The notes: generated from the sequence alone by a model not told the origin. Positions 17,701 through 24,779 are shown, counted from the stretch's first letter. The stretch: DNA of 32,756 bases from JBBKXP01 sp038251315 (GCA_038251315.1 JBBSBK010000031.1:1-32756); one strand, 5' to 3'. Program-made: numbers and translations.

Positions 17701-17800
17701 GTTCGTCCCGTCGCTGTTCAGCGTCATCGAAGGGGTCAGGCAAAGCGTCCGCCGCGGACTGGTCAGCGTTCTTGGCGCAAATCAGCCGCGCGAGGCCTGA
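14759..17800 (+). CDS. RND-family efflux transporter permease
   Basis: A 1,013-aa pump of the AcrB/HAE1 type. TM1 (about 8-30) precedes a periplasmic porter domain; TM2-TM6 begin near FLFLRNWRATIITAVALPLSIIP. The proton-relay Asp pair is present in GILVDDAIVEIENI, and the matching Lys in MGIVTKNAIMLVEF of TM10. The sequence FSSFLTPITILLSLPLAIGG and the C-terminal GGLLLSTVLSLLFVPSLF are standard. The length suits the family. With the adaptor it would export toxic compounds, but substrate specificity cannot be read from sequence. It ends the run that starts with phyR; a hairpin follows 18 bases past the stop. Confidence 0.95.
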   Translation: MNMSTWAIRRPVPSLALFLVLVIVGLVAFMRLPVTQFPNIDIPIITVAIAQPGAAPAEIANQIVKPVESAVSDVTGVNHVSSTATDSIANITIEFDLEVDTDRALNDIKDAVAGVRGDLPDSISEPNVQRLDVTGQAILTYAVSDPSRSIEDLSYFVDEVVARELTGASGIGKVSRIGGGDQAIEVELDPDRLLALGLTASDVNDQLRQNNVDLGGGSGDLAGQEFSIRALGSADTIVDLAATPITLSGGGSVRLDDLGVVFNGAQDAASFAMFNGQPVVAFGVFRTTGASDLTAGDRAKERIAALASSYPNATFSLIDDATTYTESTYHSAMETLYEGAALAIIVVFLFLRNWRATIITAVALPLSIIPTFIVMEYLGFSLNTVSLLGITLVTGILVDDAIVEIENIVRHIHMGKPAYEASEEAATEIGTTVIAISFTIVAVFAPVSFMSGIAGQYFKQFGLTVAVAVLFSLLVARLITPMMAAYFLRDGLKSEAEKDGLVMRGYMRVLGWTLRHRLLTLIFGLFIFAGSLYSATLLPTEFFPPSDTGRANVSIELPPGSLMDQTRAVSRDVTDIIRTIPEVQTVFVDGSDTAATVRIGFGPKTARERSSFDIIDDLKRKLAHVPDVRLFVLSDNGTRDLTISVLGDDAQSTADAAETLVDQMNALPEIVAASSQASLVRPEIQVTPKAELAADMGVTSAALATTIRIATIGETGSNVAKFNTGDRQIPIIVRLEQDAREDLFRLQGLRIPSTTGAPVPLNVVADVALSTGPTAIDRYDRQYRTAVEADVADGYFLGEASAAVDALPIAQNMPPGTEIQAGGDAEVMGEIFTQFGLAMGAGILLVYVVLVLLFSSFLTPITILLSLPLAIGGAIFALYLYNAGIGLSVVIGFLMLMGIVTKNAIMLVEFAITAMNAGVEKTAAMQDAGHKRARPIIMTTIAMTAGMVPSALALGEGGEFRAPMAVAVIGGLLLSTVLSLLFVPSLFSVIEGVRQSVRRGLVSVLGANQPREA

Positions 17801-17817
17801 CTGCGGCTGAAAACGAA

Positions 17818-17839
17818 AAAGCCGCCCAAAGGCGACTTT
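17818..17839 (+). terminator. Likely terminator after the RND pump gene
   Basis: Nine-base arms AAAGCCGCC and GGCGACTTT pair with one mismatch around a CAAA loop, just past the pump stop codon. Only a short T run is included, so termination strength is uncertain. Confidence 0.5.
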
Positions 17840-17875
17840 CGCAAGGTCATTGCAAAGACGTCCACTGGAGCGGGC

Positions 17876-18550
17876 GAACAGATTCGAATTCTCGACCCTA
17901 ACCTTGGCAAGAAACCAGCCCGCGAAATTGCGCAGATTGGCAACCGTCGGGTAGATGTGGTGTGTGGTGGCGCACCCTGTCAGGGGCTCTCACTCATCGG
18001 CCAGCGCGCCATAGACGACCCTCGCAATATGCTGGTGAAGGAGTTTGTTCGCCTCGTCTGCGAACTCGATGCTCGGGCATCCGTCTTCGAAAATGTCAAA
18101 GGACTGACATTGGGGCAACACCGAAAGTTCTTGGATGAGTTGATCACCGCTTTTGGTGATGATGGCTATCAGGTGACAGCGCCGACGAAAGTGTTGAACG
18201 CCAAACAGTTCGGCGTGCCACAATCACGGGAACGGTTGTTTTTGATCGGAACAGAAAAGGGCGAGAGGCGTGCGTCATACCCTGCCCCTGTATGTTCGCA
18301 GCCAACATGCGCTGACGCGCTGGGTGACATTCCAGACGCGGAGACGTTCGCGTGCCTCATGAATACAGATCAGGTGAAGACCAAAGCGTGGGGTAAGCCC
18401 AGCGCCTGTGCCGCGACCTTGCCTTCAATCAGCAGACGGCGCAGATACAAAAGTTCGACAGCGCCCAAGGGGGTCTTTCGCTCTGCCAACGACTTGAACT
18501 CCGCACCGATCCGGTTCATGCGCGCCTCCGACAGCAGATCCTGTGAATAG
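17876..18550 (+). pseudogene. C5-cytosine DNA methyltransferase fragment
   Basis: The open frame carries the central motifs of a Dcm-type DNA methyltransferase: motif IV GGAPCQGLSLIG with the catalytic Cys, motif VI VFENVKGLTLG, and motif VIII FGVPQSRERLFLIG, then ADALGDIPDAE. The N-terminal SAM-binding motif I (DLFxGxGG) is absent; homology begins near 17876 without a start codon, the first candidate being GTG 17957. Homology fades after GKPSACAATL near 18420, so the target recognition domain and motifs IX and X are also missing. The rest of the frame runs antisense to the integrase remnant. Base composition is visibly less G+C rich than the neighbours. This is a two-sided truncation, hence non-functional, probably left from a restriction-modification gene on a mobile element. 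Confidence 0.85.
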
Positions 18551-19010
18551 AGGTCCAGACAGCCCTCCAGCGACGCCAGATTCCCCGCTGATGCCCCTTC
18601 GCTCCGAAGCCGCACGCGAGCGGTCTCGTTGATTTCAGTACGCGGCCCGAATTCAGCCATCAGCTTCCACGCCTGCGCCGTGGCCCAGTCGGCGCGACGA
18701 TCGCCGTCGGACGAGCCCACCGGGTCCATCCGCGTCACCAACGCAACCGTCCGCATAAGCGCCGGCTCGTCGTTGATGACGTGGCTCAGAAAGGCGCGGG
18801 CATCTGGCACGGATATCAGGTTCCGGGACATATCATCATACATGCGATCATTCTCGGCGGTCAGTTTCCGCGCAGGTATATAGACTTCCCTGCGCATCCC
18901 GGTGCGCAAAGTGAGCTGGATCATGCCGTTTTATGGAAAAAAAACCCCGGGATCCGGCGCCGCCAGGAGAAGACATTGCCGCGACGGAAGAGATGAAGAT
19001 GTGCGCCCAT
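18370..19010 (-). pseudogene. Frameshifted, truncated tyrosine recombinase (DUF6538-type integrase)
   Basis: Starting at 19010 (GAGGGGG upstream) the first frame reads MGAHLHLFRRGNVFSWRRRI, the DUF6538 start typical of Rhodobacteraceae integrases, and stops at 18921. The next frame begins with an ATGA overlap at 18924 and continues as IQLTLRTGMRREVYIPARKL, then LISVPDARAFLSHVI, RADWATAQAWKLMAEFGPR, LDLYSQDLLSEARMNRI and LRRLLIEGK, which resembles the following N-terminal region of the same family. A -1 shift at the AAAA run near 18930 would join them. The catalytic Arg-His-Arg-Tyr domain is missing; the frame runs into the methyltransferase fragment near 18400. Family recognition is from memory of the motif order, not a search. 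The 18370-18924 part alone would encode 184 aa. Confidence 0.7.
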
Positions 19011-19054
19011 AAAGGCCCCCTCGTGAGGCGAAAGGCCGTAGTCATCGGACCCGA

Positions 19055-19078
19055 TGTGCGACACATATGTGCGAGACA
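19055..19078. repeat. Short direct repeat with central palindrome before the integrase remnant
   Basis: TGTGCGACACA (19055-19065) and TGTGCGAGACA (19068-19078) are direct repeats 13 bases apart; their junction forms the palindrome CACATATGTG (19062-19071). They lie about 45-70 bases upstream of the integrase start. Arm-type recombinase binding or an operator are possible readings. Confidence 0.45.
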
Positions 19079-19164
19079 CCGGAGCTGAAGTTACCCAACA
19101 ATATGATTTCAAATAGATATCCACGCCATCTACCTCCGGCTATCCCCGGGGGAGTCCGAAGGGC

Positions 19165-19179
19165 GGGGGCAGCGCCCCC
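19165..19179. other. G/C hairpin upstream of the flavoprotein gene
   Basis: GGGGGC-AGC-GCCCCC forms a perfect 6-bp stem in a G/C-only context between the integrase remnant and the flavoprotein gene. It may be a repetitive extragenic element or a terminator without a T tract; no second copy was seen in this window. Confidence 0.3.
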
Positions 19180-19224
19180 TCCACCCCCTTGCCATTCGCG
19201 CCCAAGTAAGGTGGGTTTCAACCC

Positions 19225-20364
19225 ATGCCGACCAAACCAAAATCCCTGCGCGTCATCGTCATCGGGGCCGGTCCGGCCGGGCTGGCAACTGCGGCCTCGC
19301 TGCAGCGGTTCGGCATCACCGCAACCCTTCTCGACGCCGGACAAGCCATCGGCGACAGCTGGCGCAGCCATTACGACCGGCTCGTCCTGCATACCGCGCG
19401 GGGCAAATCCGGCCTGCCGGGGCTGGCGATGCCGCGCGGTTTCGGGCGCTATCCGACCAAGGCGCAGGTGGTCGCCTACCTTGCCGACTACGCCGCGCAC
19501 TTCAAGATCGCCCCGCAGTTTGCGACCACCGTGCAATCCGTCCGCCAGACCGATACCGGATGGGCAGTCACGCACACCGGCGGCACCGACACCGCCGATG
19601 CCATCGTCTTTGCAACCGGCATGAACGCCGCGCGATACGGGGCCGCGATCCCCGGCGCCGACAGCTTTCCGGGGTCCATCCTCCATTCATCGGACTACAC
19701 CAACGCCACCCCATTCACGGACAAGCGCACCCTCGTCGTCGGCTTCGGTAATTCCGGCGGCGATATCGCCCTCGACCTCTCCGACGCAGGGATGCAAACC
19801 GACATTGCCGTGCGCAACCCCGTCAACCTGCTGCCCAAGGAGCTGTTCGGCATCCCCATCACCTCCTTCGGAATCGTGCGCAAAGTCCTGCCCTACAAGC
19901 TGGCCGAAGCGCTGATGATGCCGATCCTGCGCCTGAAACTCGGGGACTACGCCGCTTACGGCCTGCGCAAATCCGCCAAAGGGCCGATCAGCCAGATCAT
20001 CGAAGACGGGCGCGTCCCCCTGATCGACGTCGGCACGCTGGCGGCGATCCGGGCGGGCCGGATCACCGTGCGGCAGGGGCCGGCCCAAATCGACGGCAAC
20101 ACCGTGACCTTCGCCGACGGGCAGGCGGCGGACTACGGTGCGATCATTCTGGCGACCGGCTACCGGGTCGACTTGTGCCCGATGCTTGGCGACATGCCGG
20201 GGGTTCTGGACAACGGACGGCCCATCACATCGGGCGAACGCACAGCCGCACCGGGCCTCTATTTCTGCTCCTATATTCCCTCCGCCGATGGCCAACTGGC
20301 CCGCATCGGGACCGAGGCACAGGCGATCGCCGCCGATATCGCCCTGCTGCAGCGCGGTCTTTGA
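19225..20364 (+). CDS. FMO-type NAD(P)/FAD-dependent oxidoreductase
   Basis: A 379-aa two-dinucleotide flavoprotein. The FAD-binding GxGxxG is in VIVIGAGPAGLATAASL (from about residue 11); the NAD(P)-binding one is in LVVGFGNSGGDIALDL (about 170-185). Between them the motif FPGSILHSSDY fits FxGxxxHxxxY, the fingerprint of flavin-containing monooxygenases and YUCCA/CzcO-like enzymes. IILATGYRVDL is the usual C-terminal ATG motif. It likely oxygenates or oxidises a small substrate in the cytosol; the substrate is unknown. It is transcribed alone, with a 15-base convergent gap to the BenE-type gene. The start has AAGGTGG upstream, about 12 bases away. Confidence 0.88.
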   Translation: MPTKPKSLRVIVIGAGPAGLATAASLQRFGITATLLDAGQAIGDSWRSHYDRLVLHTARGKSGLPGLAMPRGFGRYPTKAQVVAYLADYAAHFKIAPQFATTVQSVRQTDTGWAVTHTGGTDTADAIVFATGMNAARYGAAIPGADSFPGSILHSSDYTNATPFTDKRTLVVGFGNSGGDIALDLSDAGMQTDIAVRNPVNLLPKELFGIPITSFGIVRKVLPYKLAEALMMPILRLKLGDYAAYGLRKSAKGPISQIIEDGRVPLIDVGTLAAIRAGRITVRQGPAQIDGNTVTFADGQAADYGAIILATGYRVDLCPMLGDMPGVLDNGRPITSGERTAAPGLYFCSYIPSADGQLARIGTEAQAIAADIALLQRGL

Positions 20365-20379
20365 CGGGTAAACCGGGTT

Positions 20380-21528
20380 TTAATCCGGCCTGCGAACGCG
20401 CTCCAACCCCAGCACCGCCAGCCCGGCGATCAGCCCCCAGAACGCCGCCCCGATCCCGAACGCGACCACCCCAGACGCGGTCGTGGCAAATGTCACCGCA
20501 GCCGGCAGCCGCATCGCCGCCGCCTCGAAGGCCTGGCTCAACGCCCCGATCAACGGCGCCAGCAACGCCAGCCCCGCCACCGCACCCACGATCTCGGGCG
20601 GCATCGCCACGATCAGCGGCAGGATCAGCGTTCCGCCGATCCCGATACCGATCCAGATCGCCCCATAAGCCAGCCCGACGCGCCAGCGGGTCGCGGGGTT
20701 CGGGTCGACATCCTCGCCCATGCAGATCGCCGCCGTGATTGCCGCCATGTTGAACGTATGCGCCCCCAGCGGCGCGATCAGGGCGGATCCGACGCCCGTG
20801 ACCAGCAGGGCCGGGCGCACCGGCGGCACATAGCCATGCGCCTGCAGCACCGCGAACCCCGGCAGGTTCTGGCTGGCCATCGTGACGATATACAGCGGCA
20901 GGCCAAGGCCGATCAGCACGGCTGGATCGAACGCCGGGGCGATCCAGACAAACGGAAACGGGTCGAACACCAGCGGCGGCAGCACGGCCCCCGGCTGCAA
21001 CGCCGCCAACACCAGCCCCACGGCCAGCGCCGCGATGGTCGCATACAGCGGGCTGAACAAGCGCACCGCGAAAAACACCCCCACCAGCGGCAACACCAAC
21101 GCCGGGGCCGCTGCGCCCCCCTTGGCCACCGCCATGACGAACGGCAGCAACACACCCCCCAACATCGCCGCCGCGACGGCAATGGGGATCGCGCCGATCA
21201 CCCGGTTCAGCGCCGGGATCGCCCCCGTCAACACGATCAGGACAGCCGCAAACAGAAACGCGCCGCTGGCCTGATGAATATCGATCCCACTACTCGCCGC
21301 GATCAATGCCGCCCCGGGGGTGGACCACGCCAGCACCATCGGCACCCGCGTCCAACTGCTCAGGATCACCGACCCCAGCCCCTTGGCGATGCTGACCGCC
21401 GCCACCCAACTCGCCGTCTGCGCCGGGGTCGCCCCCACCGCAGCGGCGGCGGCCAGCACGATGGCAATGGACGCGCCATACCCAACGATGGCGGCGACAA
21501 AGGCGGCCGAAAACATGGATGCGCGCAT
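20380..21528 (-). CDS. benE: Benzoate/H+ symporter BenE-family transporter
   Basis: A 382-aa, almost wholly hydrophobic protein with about eleven to twelve membrane helices. Its order of motifs fits the BenE family: an N-terminal GYGASIAIVLAAAAAVGATP, AWSTPGAALIA, and MASQNLPGFAVLQAHGY followed by LGAHTFNMAAITAAICMGED, the family's central signature. BenE members import benzoate with protons, but many relatives have no tested substrate, and no aromatic-degradation gene is nearby. It is transcribed toward the flavoprotein gene and away from prmA. The name is a family assignment, not proof of substrate. Confidence 0.88.
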   Translation of the reverse strand: MRASMFSAAFVAAIVGYGASIAIVLAAAAAVGATPAQTASWVAAVSIAKGLGSVILSSWTRVPMVLAWSTPGAALIAASSGIDIHQASGAFLFAAVLIVLTGAIPALNRVIGAIPIAVAAAMLGGVLLPFVMAVAKGGAAAPALVLPLVGVFFAVRLFSPLYATIAALAVGLVLAALQPGAVLPPLVFDPFPFVWIAPAFDPAVLIGLGLPLYIVTMASQNLPGFAVLQAHGYVPPVRPALLVTGVGSALIAPLGAHTFNMAAITAAICMGEDVDPNPATRWRVGLAYGAIWIGIGIGGTLILPLIVAMPPEIVGAVAGLALLAPLIGALSQAFEAAAMRLPAAVTFATTASGVVAFGIGAAFWGLIAGLAVLGLERVRRPD

Positions 21529-21646
21529 GGACCTGTCCCTTTTGTCGCCAGCTTAGCCGCGCCGATGCCAGCGACCAGCGGAATCCACTCCCCTTCAGCC
21601 CCGATCTGGGCTAACCGCAGCCCGACCCGAACCAAAGGCCCCCGCC

Positions 21647-22519
21647 ATGCTCACCTACGCCGCCCTCACCACCCTGACCGACCGCGACCGCGCCCAGGCC
21701 CTTGCCGACGCGATGGAAACGCTCACCCCCGCCCCCACGGGCGTCGGCATGATGGAGGTCGAGGATGGCTCGGGCCTGTGGGAAATCGGCGCCTATTTCC
21801 CTGCCCCGCCCGACATTGCCGGGCTGGCCCTGCTGGCGCTGATCCACGACTCCCGCCCCTTTGCGGTGTCCGAGGTCCCCGATCAGGATTGGGTCGCCAA
21901 AGTGCGCCGCGATCTGCCGCCCGTCGCGGCGGGGCGGTTCGTGGTGCATGGCAGCCACGACATGGGCGCGGTCCCCGCCGACAAGATCGGCCTGTTGATC
22001 GACGCCGCGATGGCCTTTGGCACCGGGCACCACGGCACGACGCTGGGGTGTTTGCGCGCGCTGGACATGCTGCTGACCGACGGCGTGACCTGCGACAACG
22101 TCATCGACGTCGGCTGCGGCACGGCGGTTCTGGCGATGGCGGCGGCAAAGGTCTGGCCGGGCGCGGTCATGGCCAGCGACAATGACCCCATTGCGGTCGA
22201 TGTGGCGGCGGCAAATGTGGCAGCAAATGGGCTGGCGGGGCGGGTGCCTTGCGTGCTGGCCGAAGGGTTCGACGCGCCCGACATCGCCGCGGCTGGCCCC
22301 TTCGATCTGGTCTTTGCCAATATCCTCAAGGGGCCGCTGATCGCCCTGGCTCCCGACATGGCGGCGCACCTGCGTCCGGGCGGACGCGTGATTCTTTCCG
22401 GCATTCTGGTGGAACAGGCCGACGATGTGACAGCGGTTTATGCGCGCCACGGGTTCAATCTGGCAGAGCGGCAAGAGATTGTTGACTGGGCCACGATGAC
22501 TTTGGTCAAATCCGTCTAA
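21647..22519 (+). CDS. prmA: Ribosomal protein L11 methyltransferase
   Basis: A 290-aa SAM-dependent methyltransferase of the PrmA family, which trimethylates ribosomal protein L11. The N-terminal substrate-recognition domain (about 1-110) is followed by the family motif AFGTGHHGTTLGCLRALD, the SAM loop VIDVGCGTAVLAMAAAK, an acidic strand end VMASDNDPIAVDVA, and the active-site FANILKGPL (NPPY-like position). Length and motif order match the family. Start 21647 was kept because the N-terminal domain begins here; the upstream region is pyrimidine-rich with only a weak purine tract. It is divergent from the transporter and followed about 90 bases later by a small membrane protein gene. Confidence 0.93.
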   Translation: MLTYAALTTLTDRDRAQALADAMETLTPAPTGVGMMEVEDGSGLWEIGAYFPAPPDIAGLALLALIHDSRPFAVSEVPDQDWVAKVRRDLPPVAAGRFVVHGSHDMGAVPADKIGLLIDAAMAFGTGHHGTTLGCLRALDMLLTDGVTCDNVIDVGCGTAVLAMAAAKVWPGAVMASDNDPIAVDVAAANVAANGLAGRVPCVLAEGFDAPDIAAAGPFDLVFANILKGPLIALAPDMAAHLRPGGRVILSGILVEQADDVTAVYARHGFNLAERQEIVDWATMTLVKSV

Positions 22520-22611
22520 AATCTGGCGAAAATGCCAGTTGCCCGGAAAAAGCCACAATTCGGGGGCACGTTCGTCCCATCCGGGCGTGGGGGCGCTTAG
22601 TCGAGGTTGCC

Positions 22612-22965
22612 ATGTCTGAAGTTCAGGTTCCATTTCACAAACGGCTGCGGGCGATTACCCGCCGGCATGACCGCATGCGCAACGGCGTCTATCACAAGTT
22701 GACCCGCGACGGGCTGATCGTGGCGCATCCGCGCCGCCGTGCGCCGCATTTTCCGCTCAAAAGCCTGCTGCTGCTGTTGGGCGCAGGATTCCTGTTCAAG
22801 GCGGTTCTGCTGGTCAATCTGGGCAGTGCCATCTTCGATGAACGGGTCGCCGAACTGCGGGCCGGTACCATCGTCGAACAGGGTGGGGCTTGGCTGATGC
22901 AGGCCGATCCGGCGACGATCTGGCTGGCGACGCAACTCAACGCGGTCCGGCAATCCTTGGGATGA
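22612..22965 (+). CDS. Small single-pass membrane protein, unknown function
   Basis: A 117-aa protein with a basic N-terminal half (HKRLRAITRRHDRMRNG, HPRRRAPHF) and one clear membrane helix at about 49-68 (LKSLLLLLGAGFLFKAVLLVN), then a soluble C-terminal part of about 45 residues. By the positive-inside rule the N terminus is cytoplasmic and the C terminus periplasmic. I do not recognise the family. Upstream CGAGGTTGCC gives an acceptable ribosome binding site. A strong bidirectional terminator follows, so it may be its own unit or the second gene after prmA. Confidence 0.75.
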   Translation: MSEVQVPFHKRLRAITRRHDRMRNGVYHKLTRDGLIVAHPRRRAPHFPLKSLLLLLGAGFLFKAVLLVNLGSAIFDERVAELRAGTIVEQGGAWLMQADPATIWLATQLNAVRQSLG

Positions 22966-22987
22966 TCGTTCGCAATGACGAAACATG

Positions 22988-23023
22988 AAAAGGCCGCGTC
23001 AGGTGCAACCGACGCGGCCTTTT
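22988..23023. terminator. Bidirectional Rho-independent terminator
   Basis: Thirteen-base perfect arms, AAAAGGCCGCGTC and GACGCGGCCTTTT, with a 10-base loop. It lies between two convergent genes, with A and T runs on both flanks, so it should stop transcription from both sides. Confidence 0.9.
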
Positions 23024-23059
23024 CGATCTGGTCTTTTCCGGCTTGGCGCCGACACCAGC

Positions 23060-23269
23060 TTAGCGCAGGGTGCGGGCGGCCACGGCGTCGATGTCGCCGT
23101 AGTTCAGGCCGATGTCGTCCAATTCGCGGGCCGACAGGCGCGACAGCGAATTGCGGGTGACGCGGGCGTCGTTCCAGTTCGACACTGCGTTCAGCACATT
23201 GTGCATGGTCGAGACGATACGGTTGGCGGCAACCGGGGCGAGCGAGCGGGATGTGTCGATGGCGGTCAT
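23060..23269 (-). CDS. DUF1127 small basic protein
   Basis: A 69-aa protein with the DUF1127 signature near the C terminus: TRNSLSRLSARELDDIGLNYGDI. Family knowledge: alphaproteobacterial DUF1127 proteins are small Arg-rich proteins; CcaF1 of Rhodobacter sphaeroides is an RNA-binding member made under stress. This one has fewer arginines than classical 45-aa members. Start 23269 is chosen because AAGGA lies about eight bases upstream; the longer frame to 23326 lacks support. It has its own promoter region in the 347-base gap toward ruvC. No CcsR-like small RNA repeats were seen between its stop and the terminator. Confidence 0.88.
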   Translation of the reverse strand: MTAIDTSRSLAPVAANRIVSTMHNVLNAVSNWNDARVTRNSLSRLSARELDDIGLNYGDIDAVAARTLR

Positions 23270-23533
23270 TTTCGTGGTCCTTAGGGGTGATGCTGCGGTG
23301 CAGCGTGATTTCGTTGTGACTCTCATCTAGGCCGCCATTATCGCCGGGGCTAGAGGCGAATTTGCATGCCTCTTATGCGTTTTCAGCATGCCCGTTTTTT
23401 CAGCGATCCGAAGTGTAAACGCTTTGTAAAAAAGGGTGTTGCGGATTTGATCAAATGTCGGGTTCAGACTTTGGAACGGCGTTTTCCGACATGGATTGTG
23501 GCGGCATTGCGGCGCTTTTGCGACGCAGAAAAA

Positions 23534-23548
23534 TTTACCTTCCGTTAA
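23534..23548. promoter_or_regulatory. CtrA-like binding site
   Basis: TTTA-N7-TTAA, one base off the CtrA consensus TTAA-N7-TTAA, about 70 bases upstream of ruvC. Such a short motif can occur by chance in an A/T-rich gap. Confidence 0.35.
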
Positions 23549-23563
23549 ACATCCTTGGCGCTT

Positions 23564-23578
23564 GTTCGCCCTTTGTGC
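23564..23578 (+). promoter_or_regulatory. LexA-like SOS box upstream of ruvC
   Basis: GTTC-N7-GTGC, one base off the alphaproteobacterial LexA box GTTC-N7-GTTC, ending 38 bases before the ruvC start. In other alphaproteobacteria ruvCAB belongs to the SOS regulon, which makes this position sensible. Confidence 0.4.
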
Positions 23579-23616
23579 TACCTCTGTGGCAAAACAGGCA
23601 CGGGATGGGGTCGGGC

Positions 23617-24126
23617 ATGCGGGTTTTGGGGATCGATCCCGGTTTGCGCAACATGGGCTGGGGGGTGATTCACGTCGTGGGATCGCGCCTAACCCACGTC
23701 GCCAACGGCATCTGCCACAGTGACAGCCGCGACGATCTGGCGACCCGTCTGTTGCAGCTTCACACGCAGTTGGCCGCGATCATCGCGACACATACCCCGA
23801 CCGCCGCCGCCGTCGAACAGACATTCGTGAACAAGGACGGTGCCGGCACCCTGAAACTCGGTCAGGCGCGCGGCATTGCCCTGCTGGTTGCCGCACAGGC
23901 CGGGCTGGCAGTCGGTGAATATGCCCCGAACGCGGTCAAAAAGGCCGTCGTCGGCGTCGGCCACGCCGACAAGACGCAAATCGCCCATATGGTCCGCCTG
24001 CAACTGCCCGGTGTCACCCTGGCGGGGCCGGATGCCGCCGATGCCCTGGCCATCGCGATCTGCCACGCGCACCACCTGCAATCGGCGGGGCACCTCGCCC
24101 GCGCCATCCTGCGGGCCTCGGCATGA
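23617..24126 (+). CDS. ruvC: Holliday junction resolvase RuvC
   Basis: A 169-aa crossover-junction endonuclease that cuts Holliday junctions delivered by RuvAB. The RNase H-like active site is visible: D7 in VLGIDPGL, Glu in AAAVEQTF, and the C-terminal Asp pair in AGPDAADALAIAICHAH; the KKAVVGVGHADK segment is typical. Start 23617 gives the standard length and has GGGG about eight bases upstream; ATG 23605 is possible, and the open frame further upstream is not conserved. The stop overlaps the ruvA start as ATGA. Likely SOS regulated through the site at 23564-23578. Confidence 0.95.
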   Translation: MRVLGIDPGLRNMGWGVIHVVGSRLTHVANGICHSDSRDDLATRLLQLHTQLAAIIATHTPTAAAVEQTFVNKDGAGTLKLGQARGIALLVAAQAGLAVGEYAPNAVKKAVVGVGHADKTQIAHMVRLQLPGVTLAGPDAADALAIAICHAHHLQSAGHLARAILRASA

Positions 24127-24776
24127 TCGGCAAACTCGCCGGCATCCTCGATTACCGCGCCACCGATCACGTGCTGATCGACGTGCGCGGTGTCGGCTAC
24201 CTCGTCTTCATCTCCGACCGTACGATGGCCGCCCTGCCGCGCGTGGGCGAACCCGTCGCACTCTATACCGACCTTCTGGTGCGCGAGGACGTGCTGCAAC
24301 TTTTCGGCTTCACCACGCTGGTGGAAAAGGAATGGCACCGCCTGCTGATGGGCGTGCAGGGCATCGGGGCCAAGGCCGCGCTGTCTATTCAGGGCGCTTT
24401 GGGGCCGGATGGCGTCAGCCGCGCGATTGCCCTCGGCGACTGGAACGCCATCGCCAAGGCCAAAGGCGTCGGCCCCAAAACCGCGCAAAAGGTCATTCTC
24501 GACCTCAAGGACAAGGCCCCCGGCGTCATGGCAATGGGCGGCACGCTGGCGCAGGCAAGCGGCGACGCGGTGATCGACACCGCCGACCAGCCGCGCCAAC
24601 CCCGCGCCATCCCTGCGAACCCCGCGCAGGCCGAAGCCCTGTCAGCCCTCGCCAACCTCGGCTACATGCCCGGCGACGCCGCCGGTGCCGTGGCACAGGC
24701 GCTGGGCGACGCGCCGGGGCTCGATACCCCGGGGCTGATCCGCGCCACCTTGAAGCTGCTGGCCCCGAAAGGGTAG
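24123..24776 (+). CDS. ruvA: Holliday junction DNA helicase subunit RuvA
   Basis: A 217-aa junction-binding protein that loads RuvB on Holliday junctions. The OB-fold domain I starts MIGKLAGILDYRATDHVLIDVRGVGYLV (about 1-65). The tandem helix-hairpin-helix region shows GVQGIGAKAALSIQ and AKGVGPKTAQKVILDLKDK (about 66-145). An acidic, Ala-rich linker leads to domain III (ALSALANLGYMPGDAAGAVAQAL), which contacts RuvB. Overlap with ruvC and a 3-base gap to ruvB show a tight operon. Confidence 0.96.
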   Translation: MIGKLAGILDYRATDHVLIDVRGVGYLVFISDRTMAALPRVGEPVALYTDLLVREDVLQLFGFTTLVEKEWHRLLMGVQGIGAKAALSIQGALGPDGVSRAIALGDWNAIAKAKGVGPKTAQKVILDLKDKAPGVMAMGGTLAQASGDAVIDTADQPRQPRAIPANPAQAEALSALANLGYMPGDAAGAVAQALGDAPGLDTPGLIRATLKLLAPKG

Positions 24777-24779
24777 GTC

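Larger units (their letters stand above)
23270..23616. promoter_or_regulatory. Divergent intergenic region between the DUF1127 gene and ruvC
   Basis: A 347-base A/T-richer stretch without a convincing gene. It holds two direct copies of GCATGCC (23364-23370 and 23386-23392, 22 bases apart, two helical turns), a perfect 12-bp palindrome ATTTGATCAAAT (23445-23456), a CtrA-like site and a LexA-like site. A GATAAT on the minus strand near 23340 could be the -10 box for the DUF1127 gene. Confidence 0.5.

Noticed and set aside
20758..22185. 475-codon plus-strand frame across the BenE-type gene and the start of prmA
   Set aside because: Arg/His/Gln-rich with no domain; both overlapped genes are clear family members.
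22523..22538. CTGGC/GCCAG hairpin after prmA as a terminator
   Set aside because: Only five base pairs and no T run after it.
23445..23456. ATTTGATCAAAT as an FNR/FnrL box
   Set aside because: FNR sites need TTGAT and ATCAA separated by four bases; here the half-sites are fused.
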